Part shown: piece by piece, positions 51,311 through 59,459 of the stretch
Layout: every line of letters starts with the position of its first letter
Position numbering within the stretch: the first letter of the stretch is position 1
Source: CAZFYZ01 sp964523735
GTDB taxonomy: Bacteria; Armatimonadota; UBA5829
Assembly (NCBI GenBank): GCA_964523735.1
Contig: CAZFYZ010000001.1
Coordinates: forward strand, 53,248-117,247
Length of the DNA stretch: 64,000 bases
Direction of reading: 5' to 3'
Notes under the pieces: generated by a model
What the model was told of the DNA's origin: nothing
The model's database searches: none
The model's input: the letters and a program-made list of their open reading frames with translations, nothing else
Made by a program: the position numbers and the translations under genes

Positions 51311-52843
51311 ATGAAGACAGCGGGTCACAACTCCAGATCGGGTAACTTGCTTGTCTTGACCATGGTCGCGATGTTCCTTGTGGCGATGGCTCTGATGGGC
51401 GTGTTGATGGTGACTGCCAACTCGCTGCACCTGAACCACGCTCAGAACTCCGGGGCGTCGGCGTTCAACATTGCCGAATCAGGAGCCGAGGTCGCCGCGC
51501 TTTGGCTCAAGGACCAGCCGTATCCTCCAATGGATTCAGCTCCGTTCGATCCTTTCGACGGAACCCGGGACCTGGATGGCGGCACGTACCAGGTGACCAT
51601 TCATCCGGGTTCCGACAACTTCACCTCCTACCTCAAGACTTATAGAATAGTGTCAGTTGGCACCTTCGGTGGTTCGGTCAAGACCGTGGAGATCGTTGTG
51701 AGGCAGGCATCCTTCGGCAGATTCGCCTACTTCACCGATAAGGAAACATCGAGCGTCTCCGGCGGCGCTATCTGGTGGAAGGCCGGCGAGAAGATCGACG
51801 GCCCCGCCCACTCGAACAACACCGACGGGACCAACTTCAATGTAAACTACAATGGCTCGACGCAGCCGATCTTTCTGGACATGCTGACGGCGTCCGGTTC
51901 ATCGATCAACTACAACCCCTCCAGGCCGCGGAACGAGGCGGCGTTCCAGAAGATCTTCCTCAACGGAAGCAAGGGTTTCAAGCTTGGCGTGCCGCCGATC
52001 CTGTTGCCGAACTCATCCGATACTCAGCGGAACTCGGCTTGGGGCGGGACGACCGGTTTGCCCGGGACCAACGGCGTCTACTTGCGAGCGGACCTGAATG
52101 GAGGCATCTACATTAGAGGGGATGCTGCCCTGACGCTCTCGCTCGATGCCTGGGGCAACCAGGTGATCAGGGTCACTCAGGGCTCGAACGTGACCGACAT
52201 TACGCTCGACAAGGTCACACAGGGCATGATCGCGACAGGGCCGCTTGGGACCGGCAGCGCTGCGACGACAGCAACCTTAGGCACCGGGGTGATCTACTGC
52301 ACCGGCAACATCACGTCACTGAAGGGCGAGATCGCCGATAATCGCGTTGTCGGTGACCAGGTCCTGATGCGCTCCGAGTTCACGATCGCCAACGACGTCA
52401 ACGCAGGAAAGTCCATCACCATCACCGACAACCTGTTCTACCACACCAGGCCCGACAAGACTCTTGATGCGGACGATCCGGCCAATCTCGCTGCAGGCAC
52501 AATGGGGCTGGTCAGCAAGGACATCAAGATCAGCTCCTCCGCGCCAAGAAACCTGGAGATTGATGCCGTCTGCATGGCCGGTGGCCAGAACACGACAGGC
52601 GGCAGTTTCTACGTTGAGAATTACTCCTCCAAGAAGCCGACGGGCACCCTCAAAGTCTTGGGCGGGATCATTCAGAAGGCAAGAGGTCCTGTGGGCACGT
52701 TTGACGCCGGCAGCGGAACGACCCTGACCGGCTACGCCAAGGACTACTCCTACGATCCGCGCCTCGCGCAGAACCCCCCGCCCTTCTACCCCACCACCGG
52801 CCAATATGAGCGGCTGTCGTGGCAGTTGCTGGCTAACCAGTAG
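51311..52843 (+). CDS. PilX-like pilus assembly protein with beta-rich C-terminus
   Basis: 510 residues. The N-terminus SRSGNLLVLTMVAMFLVAMA is a PilX-type N-terminal segment with a helix up to residue 75 (NIAESGAEVAALWL). The long remainder is Gly/Asn/Thr-rich and looks like a beta-helix or sandwich (TTGLPGTNGVYLRADLNGGI, GVIYCTGNITSLKGEI). PilX-like proteins of this length are common in the minor-pilin clusters of uncultured bacteria and are inferred to sit at a pilus or secretion tip. Function unknown. Confidence 0.75.
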   Translation: MKTAGHNSRSGNLLVLTMVAMFLVAMALMGVLMVTANSLHLNHAQNSGASAFNIAESGAEVAALWLKDQPYPPMDSAPFDPFDGTRDLDGGTYQVTIHPGSDNFTSYLKTYRIVSVGTFGGSVKTVEIVVRQASFGRFAYFTDKETSSVSGGAIWWKAGEKIDGPAHSNNTDGTNFNVNYNGSTQPIFLDMLTASGSSINYNPSRPRNEAAFQKIFLNGSKGFKLGVPPILLPNSSDTQRNSAWGGTTGLPGTNGVYLRADLNGGIYIRGDAALTLSLDAWGNQVIRVTQGSNVTDITLDKVTQGMIATGPLGTGSAATTATLGTGVIYCTGNITSLKGEIADNRVVGDQVLMRSEFTIANDVNAGKSITITDNLFYHTRPDKTLDADDPANLAAGTMGLVSKDIKISSSAPRNLEIDAVCMAGGQNTTGGSFYVENYSSKKPTGTLKVLGGIIQKARGPVGTFDAGSGTTLTGYAKDYSYDPRLAQNPPPFYPTTGQYERLSWQLLANQ

Positions 52844-52878
52844 CTGTTGCCTCAAGACTATGAGGCTGTTGTGATAGC

Positions 52879-52933
52879 GTTGTAGCGGGCGTCTCTGACG
52901 CCCCTGGGAGGCGTCGGAGACGCCTGCTACAAC
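52879..52933. repeat. GGCGTC/GACGCC inverted repeat pair
   Basis: A 24-nt left arm (52879-52902, GTTGTAGCGGGCG...) and an inverted right arm (52910-52933, GGCGTCGGAGACGCC then TGCTACAAC) differ at two positions. They match the single copies at 37163 and 37224. It lies after the PilX-like gene. Confidence 0.8.
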
Positions 52934-52989
52934 TGCGGCTTGTGGTGAAAGGCGATCTACTGCAGCAGCCTCCAAGACTATCGCCACGA

Positions 52990-53018
52990 TTGACGGACCT
53001 CGCCAGCCCTACTATAAT
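52990..53018 (+). promoter_or_regulatory. Sigma-70-type promoter of the mtlD cluster
   Basis: TTGACG (52990-52995), 17-bp spacer, TATAAT (53013-53018), about 100 bases before mtlD. A GTTTCGGG palindrome lies between it and the gene. Confidence 0.85.
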
Positions 53019-53052
53019 CACGTCTGGCGCAATGGCGCGCCTTGGTGACGTT

Positions 53053-53096
53053 GTTTCGGGATTTGAGTGGAGCTCGCGGAACGGAAATCCCGAAAC
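53053..53096. repeat. GTTTCGGG palindrome, copy 2
   Basis: GTTTCGGGATTT (53053-53064) and AAATCCCGAAAC (53085-53096), perfect 12-bp arms with a 20-nt loop. It lies between promoter and mtlD start. Confidence 0.75.
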
Positions 53097-53120
53097 TGCG
53101 TGAGAACGGGAGAAGTGATT

Positions 53121-54302
53121 TTGCGTAAGGCGGTTCAGTTCGGTGCTGGTAATATCGGCAGAGGGTTCGCGGGGCAGTTGTTCAGCGAGGCGGGGTTCGA
53201 GGTCGTGTTCGTGGAGGTCGTGCCGGAGGTGGTGCGGCTGATCAACGAGCGGCGGTCGTATCCGATTCGGATGGCTTGCGAGAAGCCGTGGATGGTGACG
53301 ATCGAGAACGTCCGCGCGGTGAGTGGGATGGATGTGCCGTCGGTCGCCGAGGAGATCAAGACCGCCGATCTGATGTGCACCGCGGTTGGGGTGAACGTGC
53401 TGCCGAAGATCGCGCCGTCGCTGGCCGCCGGAATTGAGGCCCGCGCGAAAGCCGGGGTCGAGGCGCCGGTCAACATCATCATCTGCGAGAACCTGCAGAA
53501 CATGGGCCCGTTCCTCAAGGCCGAGGTGAAGAAGAGCCTGCCCGCGGAGTATCACGCGTATCTGGATGAGAAGATCGGCTTCGTCGAGAGCGTGGTCGGG
53601 CGGATGGTCCCGGTGATGACTGACGAGCAGAAGCGCGAGGACCCGCTCCTGGTGGTCGTGGAGCCTTACAAGCATTTGCCCATCGCCAAGGCGGGGATCA
53701 AGGGCGAGTGGCCGGAGATTCCCGGCATCGAGCCCGAGGGCAACTTCCAGGGTTACGTCGATCGCAAGCTTTACACGCACAACGCCGGCCACGCGACCGC
53801 CGCCTACTTTGGGTTCCTCAAGGGCTGCGAGTTTGTCTATCAGGCGATCAACGATCCGCAGATCAACGCCGCAGTCCGCGCGGTGCTTGCCGAGACGGGC
53901 GAGGCCCTGATCAAAAAGCACGGGTTCTCCCCCGAGGAGCACCAGGCGCACATCGACGATCTGCTCTCGCGCTTCGCGAACGTCGCGCTCGGCGATCAGG
54001 TCGCGAGGGTGGGCGGCGACCCGCTGCGAAAGCTCGGGCCGGATGATCGGCTGATCGGCGGTGCCAAGCTAGCGCTCGAGTACGGCATCTTTCCATCCAA
54101 CCTGTGCAAGTCCATCGCCGCCGCACTCCACTTCACCCCCAATGGCGACCGCACCGCTCCGGTCGTCCAACAGGCCGTCCGCGAGAAAGGCACCGCCGGG
54201 GCCCTGGCCGAGATAAGCAAGCTCCCGGAGGACTCGGAGATCACTCGGGAGGTTCTGAGGCAGTACGAGCGGGTGGTGGTGGAGTTCACGTCAGGTAGGT
54301 GA
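53121..54302 (+). CDS. mtlD: Mannitol-1-phosphate 5-dehydrogenase
   Basis: 393 residues from TTG 53121, behind GGGAG. The Rossmann opening VQFGAGNIGRGFAGQLF is the MtlD hallmark. ICENLQNMGPFLK and NAGHATAAYFG (catalytic Lys/His region) and GFVESVVGRMVP support it. It interconverts mannitol-1-phosphate and fructose-6-phosphate with NAD. GTG 53115 is an alternative start. It shares a probable promoter with the following small genes and the SIS-domain gene, which also deals with fructose-6-phosphate-like sugars. Confidence 0.93.
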   Translation: MRKAVQFGAGNIGRGFAGQLFSEAGFEVVFVEVVPEVVRLINERRSYPIRMACEKPWMVTIENVRAVSGMDVPSVAEEIKTADLMCTAVGVNVLPKIAPSLAAGIEARAKAGVEAPVNIIICENLQNMGPFLKAEVKKSLPAEYHAYLDEKIGFVESVVGRMVPVMTDEQKREDPLLVVVEPYKHLPIAKAGIKGEWPEIPGIEPEGNFQGYVDRKLYTHNAGHATAAYFGFLKGCEFVYQAINDPQINAAVRAVLAETGEALIKKHGFSPEEHQAHIDDLLSRFANVALGDQVARVGGDPLRKLGPDDRLIGGAKLALEYGIFPSNLCKSIAAALHFTPNGDRTAPVVQQAVREKGTAGALAEISKLPEDSEITREVLRQYERVVVEFTSGR

Positions 54303-54312
54303 GGAAACCAAT

Positions 54313-54687
54313 ATGGAAGACCAGCGGATTGCAGACTACTACTCCTTGAGACCGTTCACGTTTGATCGTGTGATCCGGTTGGACATACGCCAGGATTGGG
54401 AGAATGGCGTCGTGACATCCGTTGAGATGGAACTGCGGCCGACAGATACGGCCGATCGGAGACGTCTGCTGCTGAACTTCGAGGGTGTGCTGAACCTGCG
54501 CCTGACGCCACCCCAGCGAATGGTGCTCTGTCTGCCCCAGCTCGAGATAAGATCCATACGGGATCGCCAGTGGGAGGGCGCCCACTACAGCGTCAAAGAG
54601 GAAGAGGAAGAAATCATATCATTCCTCTGCCGCAGGTTCACCTCGGAAGTGGCGGAGTTCGACGCGGATGCGGAACCGGACAGTTAG
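54313..54687 (+). CDS. Small acidic protein, unknown (possibly immunity-like)
   Basis: 124 residues. RBS GGTGAGGAAA precedes ATG 54313. It has no signal peptide. The pattern of alternating hydrophobic strands, RLLLNFEGVLNLRL, LEIRSIRDRQWEGAHYSV and EEIISFLCRRF, with a Cys-containing final strand and an acidic tail, resembles small immunity-type or carbohydrate-metabolism-adjacent proteins I cannot name. It is sandwiched between mtlD and a DUF6188-like gene at spacing of 10 bases, so all are probably cotranscribed. No toxin gene is visible. Confidence 0.65.
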   Translation: MEDQRIADYYSLRPFTFDRVIRLDIRQDWENGVVTSVEMELRPTDTADRRRLLLNFEGVLNLRLTPPQRMVLCLPQLEIRSIRDRQWEGAHYSVKEEEEEIISFLCRRFTSEVAEFDADAEPDS

Positions 54688-54696
54688 GTGTGACAT

Positions 54697-55104
54697 ATGG
54701 GGACCGAGATCAGTCGGCGAACCGATGGCTATGTAGTTGCCCTGCTTTCAGGTACCGTCGATCGTCTGATCGTCGACCACCGCCTGAGCCTGGATATCGT
54801 GAGCGAGAGAGACGGACGGGTGAGCGTTGTCATTTCGGGCTCGTGCACATTTCAGCGGCAGGGCGTGGCGCACGAAGTGGCTGTGGAATCTGATTCCTCA
54901 ACCGTGGGTCCATTGCTGACCCTGCGCGGTGCGCGGCTACAAGATCTGCGAATCAGTGCCGATGGAACACTTGACGCGGATTTCGGCGACGAGGGCTCGT
55001 TGACCGTCTCGCCCGATCCTGAGTATGAGGCTTGGGAGCTTACAGGTGATGAGGGCCCGCACGTCGTTTGCACGCCAGGTGGAGAGCTGGCGATCTGGCG
55101 GTAG
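54697..55104 (+). CDS. DUF6188-like small protein
   Basis: 135 residues. The core has two beta-sheet-like parts: SLDIVSERDGRVSVVISGS and LRGARLQDLRISADGTLDA, then PDPEYEAWELTGDEGPHVVC followed by TPGGELAIW. The end YEAWEL...PGGELA[VI]W is the DUF6188 hallmark as I recall it. These proteins are small, soluble and of unknown function; some lie near toxin loci as possible immunity proteins. It follows the previous gene by 9 bases. ATG 54697 has little Shine-Dalgarno sequence (GTTAGGTG). Confidence 0.65.
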   Translation: MGTEISRRTDGYVVALLSGTVDRLIVDHRLSLDIVSERDGRVSVVISGSCTFQRQGVAHEVAVESDSSTVGPLLTLRGARLQDLRISADGTLDADFGDEGSLTVSPDPEYEAWELTGDEGPHVVCTPGGELAIWR

Positions 55105-55193
55105 CGCCATCATTGATCGGGCGATCCGCCCATCCAGCCCAACAATGCATCATCAGTGCGAACCGCTCCACCAGAGCGCGTTCGCGTGTTTTG

Positions 55194-55217
55194 CCCTTTC
55201 ACGTTTCTGTGAAAGGG
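55194..55217 (+). promoter_or_regulatory. Leader hairpin before the SIS gene
   Basis: CCCTTTCAC (55194-55202), 6-nt loop, GTGAAAGGG (55209-55217), perfect 9-bp stem, 17 bases before the start ATG. It is a possible RNA control element or attenuator; no terminator T-tract follows. Confidence 0.45.
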
Positions 55218-55234
55218 ATAGAGAGGGGTAACAA

Positions 55235-56272
55235 ATGTCCTACATGCTAGATGAAATCCACCAGCAACCTGAGGTGATCCGCAAGCTGGTCGCGGCGGAG
55301 CACGCGGGGGTGTGTGCGCTGGCGGAGGAGATAAAGAAGCGCGAGATATGCCTCGTGATCATGGCCGCGCGGGGGACGTCGGATCACGCGGCGGTCTACG
55401 GCAAGTATCTGCTGGAGATCAACAACGGATACCCGGTCGGGCTTGCAGACCCGTCGATATTCACTTTGTACGGTGCGGAGCTCAGGCTGGACCGCGCGCT
55501 GGTGATCGGGATATCTCAGTCAGGCCAGGCGGCGGATGTGGCGGAGTATCTGGATCAGTCGAAGAAGAGTGGGGCTCTGACTGCCGCGATCACCAACGAG
55601 CCTGGCTCGATCCTGACTCAGGTCGCGCACCACACGATCCTGTGCCACGCTCACAAAGAACTCGGCGTCGCGGCGACCAAGACCTATACTTCTACCCTTG
55701 CCGCGCTGTATCTGCTGAGCGCATGCCTGGCGGGCGATGAGACCCGGGTCAAGAACCTGACTGCCTGCGCAGACTTGATGCAGTCGGCGTTTGCGTCAGA
55801 GGATTACATCGCGGATCGTGCAGAGCGGTACCGGTATATGGAAGCGGGTTACGTGATCTCGCGCGGGTTCAACTACTGCACCGCGATGGAGATGGCGCTC
55901 AAGCTGGCGGAGACCAGCTACGTCGGGCTCAATTCCTACTCAGCTGCCGACTTCCTGCATGGCCCGATCGCGGCTGTCCACGAGGAGGCGCCCTGCTTCC
56001 TGATCGCGCCGCCCGGCAAGGCCTATCCGAACCTGATCGATATCGCGAAGCGGCTTCGCGAGCGCGGCGCCGAGATTGTCGCGCTGTCGAGCGAGCAGCA
56101 GATGCTGGATCTTGCGACAACGCCGTTCAAGCTCGATGTGCTGGTCGCCGAGGAACTTAGTCCGCTGGTCTACATCATCCCGGGGCAGCTTCTGGCCTAC
56201 TACCTGGCTGTCGCCCGGGGTCATGACCCGGACAGGCCCAGGGGATTGAGGAAGGTAACCATCACGCGATAA
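55235..56272 (+). CDS. SIS-domain protein, GlmS-isomerase-like
   Basis: 345 residues, two SIS domains: MAARGTSDHAAVYGKYLLE and VIGISQSGQAADVAEYL near residue 100, and YSAADFLHGPIAAVHEEAP near residue 232 in the second. This is the layout of the C-terminal isomerase part of GlmS and of AgaS/FrlB-type deglycases. It lacks the glutamine amidotransferase domain. It likely converts or deaminates a hexosamine-6-phosphate or related ketose-amine. The start ATG 55235 follows GAGAGGGG; ATG 55244 is the alternative. The cluster with mtlD suggests hexose/hexitol-phosphate metabolism. Confidence 0.85.
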   Translation: MSYMLDEIHQQPEVIRKLVAAEHAGVCALAEEIKKREICLVIMAARGTSDHAAVYGKYLLEINNGYPVGLADPSIFTLYGAELRLDRALVIGISQSGQAADVAEYLDQSKKSGALTAAITNEPGSILTQVAHHTILCHAHKELGVAATKTYTSTLAALYLLSACLAGDETRVKNLTACADLMQSAFASEDYIADRAERYRYMEAGYVISRGFNYCTAMEMALKLAETSYVGLNSYSAADFLHGPIAAVHEEAPCFLIAPPGKAYPNLIDIAKRLRERGAEIVALSSEQQMLDLATTPFKLDVLVAEELSPLVYIIPGQLLAYYLAVARGHDPDRPRGLRKVTITR

Positions 56273-56274
56273 GT

Positions 56275-56343
56275 GTTGTTTCGGGACACCATTGTCCCGA
56301 AACCGATCGTGTAAGACTCCGGGACAGGGTGTCCCGAAGCAAC
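56275..56343. repeat. GTTTCGGG nested palindrome, copy 3
   Basis: Outer arms at 56275-56289 and 56329-56343 (15 nt, one mismatch) enclose an inner perfect pair GTTTCGGGACA (56278-56288) and TGTCCCGAAAC (56293-56303) and a short one at 56320-56336. It starts right after the SIS gene stop. Related to copies at 20238 and 53053. Confidence 0.75.
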
Positions 56344-56507
56344 GGCTGGATGTCTCGTCGGGGACAAGGGAACGCCAAGAGAGGGTAAACTCGTTATTGC
56401 TTTGTAGGTCATCCGCGATCTATTCGGCGCGGGTGAATGTATGGCCTGGGATGGAATAAGCAAATGGCGGTTCCGCCTGACTTCCTTCGCGATCCTGGAG
56501 GACAGAG

Positions 56508-57596
56508 TTGATTCGATACGTATTTACTCTTATCGTGCTTGGCCTGACAGTGGCTGGAGGCACTGCCTGCGAATGCGCAACAGTAACACTCGATCTCGCG
56601 ACCAAGTCGGCGACGACCGACTCCAAAGTGCTTGAGACAGGCAAGGTCAGATCGATCGGCGATCAGATCGGTGTCTACGTGCAGAACAAGAGCCTCAAGC
56701 CGCAGAAAGTGACGGTCAAGATCGTCGGCCTCAAGGACACGCCATACGATGTCTATGTGAACTGGGGCGAGTTCCAGATCAGGCGGAATCGCGAGATCTC
56801 CGAGATGACTAAGCGAGAGGCTGATGTGAGCAACATCGAGCCGGGCTACAAGATCGAGGCCAAGCCTGCCGCCGACCTCGCCGCCGGACTGGAGTTCGAG
56901 ATACCCGGCCGTGTAGTACCGGCTTCGTTCATGCGATGTGTGACCGCTGTGAAACCGGCTGCCAGCAGTGTCTACGATGGTCTTGGCGAGATCATTGCGG
57001 GTGAACCAGGCCGTGCTCGCTACACCCTCGGTCAGGCCGTCGACTGGTCGCGTTCGGCGGTGACTCTCGAGGAGACCTATCGCTCATTGCAGTTCTTTGT
57101 CATTCCCGCAGGTACCACGCCCAAGGACATGGACTGGCGCTCGCGCAACACTGCCAAGGGCACCAAAGCCGCCGTGGCCAACGCGTGCAGTCTGCTTCAT
57201 CAGGCGCGCACGAAGATGTACAACGTGCTGAAAGACCCCCTGCTCCGTGAGACCACTGTTCAGGCGCTTACCCCCGTTGACGTGAGGCTCAGTTACAGGC
57301 TTCTGAACAATGCGCCGTCCGTCAAGGTCGATGTCACAAACAACTGTAACCTCAATACAAGCGGCGCTGTCCTCGTTAGCCTGCCCAAGGGCTGGAGCAT
57401 GCAGCCGAAACAACTTGGCTTTGCCAAGCTGGCGCCGGGCGACACGTATAGCAGGACTATCAAGCTCATCCCTGCAGCCAAAGGCCAGACGCCGCCCGCC
57501 GAATTGCTGATAGCGGCCACTCTGAAGGTGACGGACGATCTCAGCTACGCTAAGATGCAGGTTCTAAGGCGTGTGAAGCTCGAGAACGCGAAGTAA
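56508..57596 (+). CDS. Secreted protein with C-terminal NEW3/CARDB-like domain, unknown
   Basis: 362 residues from TTG 56508, behind TGGAGGA (56496-56502). The signal peptide is MIRYVFTLIVLGLTVAGG, with a possible lipoprotein-type Cys at residue 21. The mature part begins with beta-rich TVTLDLATKSATTDSK. The last 100 residues look like an Ig-like domain: VDVRLSYRLLNNAPSVKVDV, GAVLVSLPKGWSMQPKQLGF and GDTYSRTIKLIP, as in NPCBM-associated NEW3 domains. Envelope or surface role; no enzymatic motif is visible. Confidence 0.7.
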   Translation: MIRYVFTLIVLGLTVAGGTACECATVTLDLATKSATTDSKVLETGKVRSIGDQIGVYVQNKSLKPQKVTVKIVGLKDTPYDVYVNWGEFQIRRNREISEMTKREADVSNIEPGYKIEAKPAADLAAGLEFEIPGRVVPASFMRCVTAVKPAASSVYDGLGEIIAGEPGRARYTLGQAVDWSRSAVTLEETYRSLQFFVIPAGTTPKDMDWRSRNTAKGTKAAVANACSLLHQARTKMYNVLKDPLLRETTVQALTPVDVRLSYRLLNNAPSVKVDVTNNCNLNTSGAVLVSLPKGWSMQPKQLGFAKLAPGDTYSRTIKLIPAAKGQTPPAELLIAATLKVTDDLSYAKMQVLRRVKLENAK

Positions 57597-57618
57597 CGGG
57601 GTTCGACTGGGTGTGCGG

Positions 57619-58563
57619 TCAACGCATTCGCCCGTTCTGCAGTTCGCTCGCCCACCGTGCGACGAGCTGAGCGGCGAACCCGGTTGAGTCCGTGCTGATG
57701 AGCTTCCTTCCCGCAGCGTCCAGGGCTTTGATTCCTGCGTCCTGCACACTGCTTGTGCTGACCCCTCTGCCGTCGATCTGCTTACTGGTATAGAGGACCT
57801 CGCCACTGTCCGGATAGATAATCCGCGCGCGCAGGATGGCGCTCGCCAGCTTCAGTCTCTCGGCCCCCTCGGGCGGGGCTTGCTCAAAAGACTCAGACGA
57901 TCCCAAAACAAGTATCTCAGCCCCACTCTGCTGGGCAAGCCGAGCCGCTGCCTTTGCATCCCAGTTGTGTGGCGCGCCTTGTGTCGATTTCTCAGATACA
58001 AGCCGTTTCACGACCTCGGGGTCAACCACGTCGAATTTCATCTCCCGCAGTTCGCTCATTACGGCCAAGGCGCTGGCGGGAAGTGCGTCCGAGACGCGGC
58101 CGATGTTGCGTTCGGTGATCAGCACCATGATCTTTGGCCGCCGCATCGACTCATAGACCCACTCGATATCCGAGAGGGCATCTGCCAGGTTGAGGGCCTT
58201 CACTTTGGCGGTGATCTTGATGGAGACCAGCTTGCTGCCTTCGATGCTCTCGATCCTGCGCGAGCCCTCGATCTTCTGCCACGATGATATGAAGCCTTCT
58301 GACCTGGTGAGGATGATCTGACTGAGTTCGGAGAAGTCTCTGCCGAGAGTCTCTGATCTGACAAGCACTCCGACTCCTAGTTCTACGGCGTTGCGTTTGG
58401 CGGCGTTGACCGCCTCGTCTTCTGCTCTGGCGATGTCACCGTCTATGATCGTCGCCGAACCCTCAGATGTGACTGCGATCTCAACCTCGGCCTGTTGAGC
58501 CGCTGCCTGGCAGGCGACGGTCATCAGCATCACGAGTGATAAGCAGATCCCGAAGCGCTTCAT
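57619..58563 (-). CDS. FlgT-like periplasmic protein
   Basis: 314 residues. The N-terminal signal ends near VACQAAAQQ. Then AEDEAVNAAKRNAVELGVGV (about 48-67) is the amphipathic helix of FlgT-type N-terminal domains. GRDFSELSQIILTRSEGFISSW and VSIKITAKVKALNLADAL follow. The middle and C-terminal parts (PKIMVLITERNIG, LAQQSGAEILVLGSS, RARIIYPDSGEVLYT) fit CsgG/FlgT-like fold. It is divergent from the OmpH operon. There is no flagellar gene in view, so a non-flagellar envelope role is likely. Confidence 0.7.
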   Translation of the reverse strand: MKRFGICLSLVMLMTVACQAAAQQAEVEIAVTSEGSATIIDGDIARAEDEAVNAAKRNAVELGVGVLVRSETLGRDFSELSQIILTRSEGFISSWQKIEGSRRIESIEGSKLVSIKITAKVKALNLADALSDIEWVYESMRRPKIMVLITERNIGRVSDALPASALAVMSELREMKFDVVDPEVVKRLVSEKSTQGAPHNWDAKAAARLAQQSGAEILVLGSSESFEQAPPEGAERLKLASAILRARIIYPDSGEVLYTSKQIDGRGVSTSSVQDAGIKALDAAGRKLISTDSTGFAAQLVARWASELQNGRMR

Positions 58564-58702
58564 CTCTCGCCTCCAAGTCCTCCAGCAACGTCTGTTCAGG
58601 TAGGAAACATTCGTGTCTTCCAGGCTGGTCGGCCTTTATATACCCAGCCCGGACGCTCTAGCAGGCAATATGATAGGGCGTTTGTCGTCTTCCGTTGGTG
58701 TA

Positions 58703-58721
58703 GCCCCAAGCTTGTTGGGGC
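58703..58721. repeat. Hairpin overlapping the ompH promoter
   Basis: GCCCCAA (58703-58709), 5-nt loop, TTGGGGC (58715-58721). The right arm overlaps the -35 element of the promoter at 58712-58740. Confidence 0.55.
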
Positions 58722-58740
58722 AGGTGGTTTCTGCTATAAT
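58712..58740 (+). promoter_or_regulatory. Sigma-70-type promoter of the lipid A operon
   Basis: TTGTTG (58712-58717), 17-bp spacer, TATAAT (58735-58740), 60 bases before the OmpH-like start. Confidence 0.8.
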
Positions 58741-58799
58741 CGGTTCAACGGAGGTCGATCGTCTACGGCCTCCGTAACGTGTGGAAAGAGGTGCATCGA

Positions 58800-59444
58800 A
58801 TGACCAGATCGCGCGTCACGGCATCGATTGCGGTTGCCGTTATCATCGCGTTGCTCCTTACTGCGGGGAATGCCTTCGCGGCGGACAACACCCCCAAGAT
58901 CGGGGTGCTGAATGTGCAGCGGATATTCGCGGATGCGCCGCGCATCAAGCAGTACATGGAGGATTACGAGAGTCTCAAGCAGCAGCTTGGGCAGAAGCTC
59001 GATATCCGCAGCCAGAACCTGATGCTCGATGAGAACCAGATCAAGGAACTCATCGATCTCAAGCAGAAGGCCAGCCAGACCGAGAAGGACAAGACTCGGA
59101 TCGCGGAGCTTGAGAAGGCGGAGCGAGATCTGGACGCCGAGTTCAAGACGCTTCAGTCAACAGCTCAGCCAACCGAGGAGCAAAAGGCTCGCCTCAAGGT
59201 TCTTCAGGAGCTGCGCGACAAGTCAACCTCTACCGGCAACGCCTACGAGAAAGACTACAACAACCAGCTTGCGACCCGGCTGCAGGAACTCGAAGAGAAG
59301 ACCCGCGTGGATATGCAGGAAGCGGTGAATAAGGCTGCCGAGGCCAAGGGCCTGACGTTCGTGTTCGTCAAGGATGCTGTGCTCGTTGGCGGAGTGGACA
59401 TCACCGACGACGTGATGGGCAAGCTTGATCGTAAAGCTCAGTAG
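58800..59444 (+). CDS. OmpH/Skp-family periplasmic chaperone
   Basis: 214 residues from ATG 58800, behind AAAGAGGTG. A signal peptide ends after AFAAD (about residue 28). It is followed by IGVLNVQRIFADAPRIKQYM, the usual Skp opening, a long Lys/Glu/Gln-rich coiled coil and the C-terminal strand GLTFVFVKDAVLVGGVDITD. Skp holds unfolded outer-membrane proteins in the periplasm. It is the first gene of the operon that continues to lpxA, a common arrangement in diderms. bamA, which often precedes it, is absent here. Confidence 0.92.
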   Translation: MTRSRVTASIAVAVIIALLLTAGNAFAADNTPKIGVLNVQRIFADAPRIKQYMEDYESLKQQLGQKLDIRSQNLMLDENQIKELIDLKQKASQTEKDKTRIAELEKAERDLDAEFKTLQSTAQPTEEQKARLKVLQELRDKSTSTGNAYEKDYNNQLATRLQELEEKTRVDMQEAVNKAAEAKGLTFVFVKDAVLVGGVDITDDVMGKLDRKAQ

Positions 59445-59459
59445 TCTTGAGGTCTTTGC

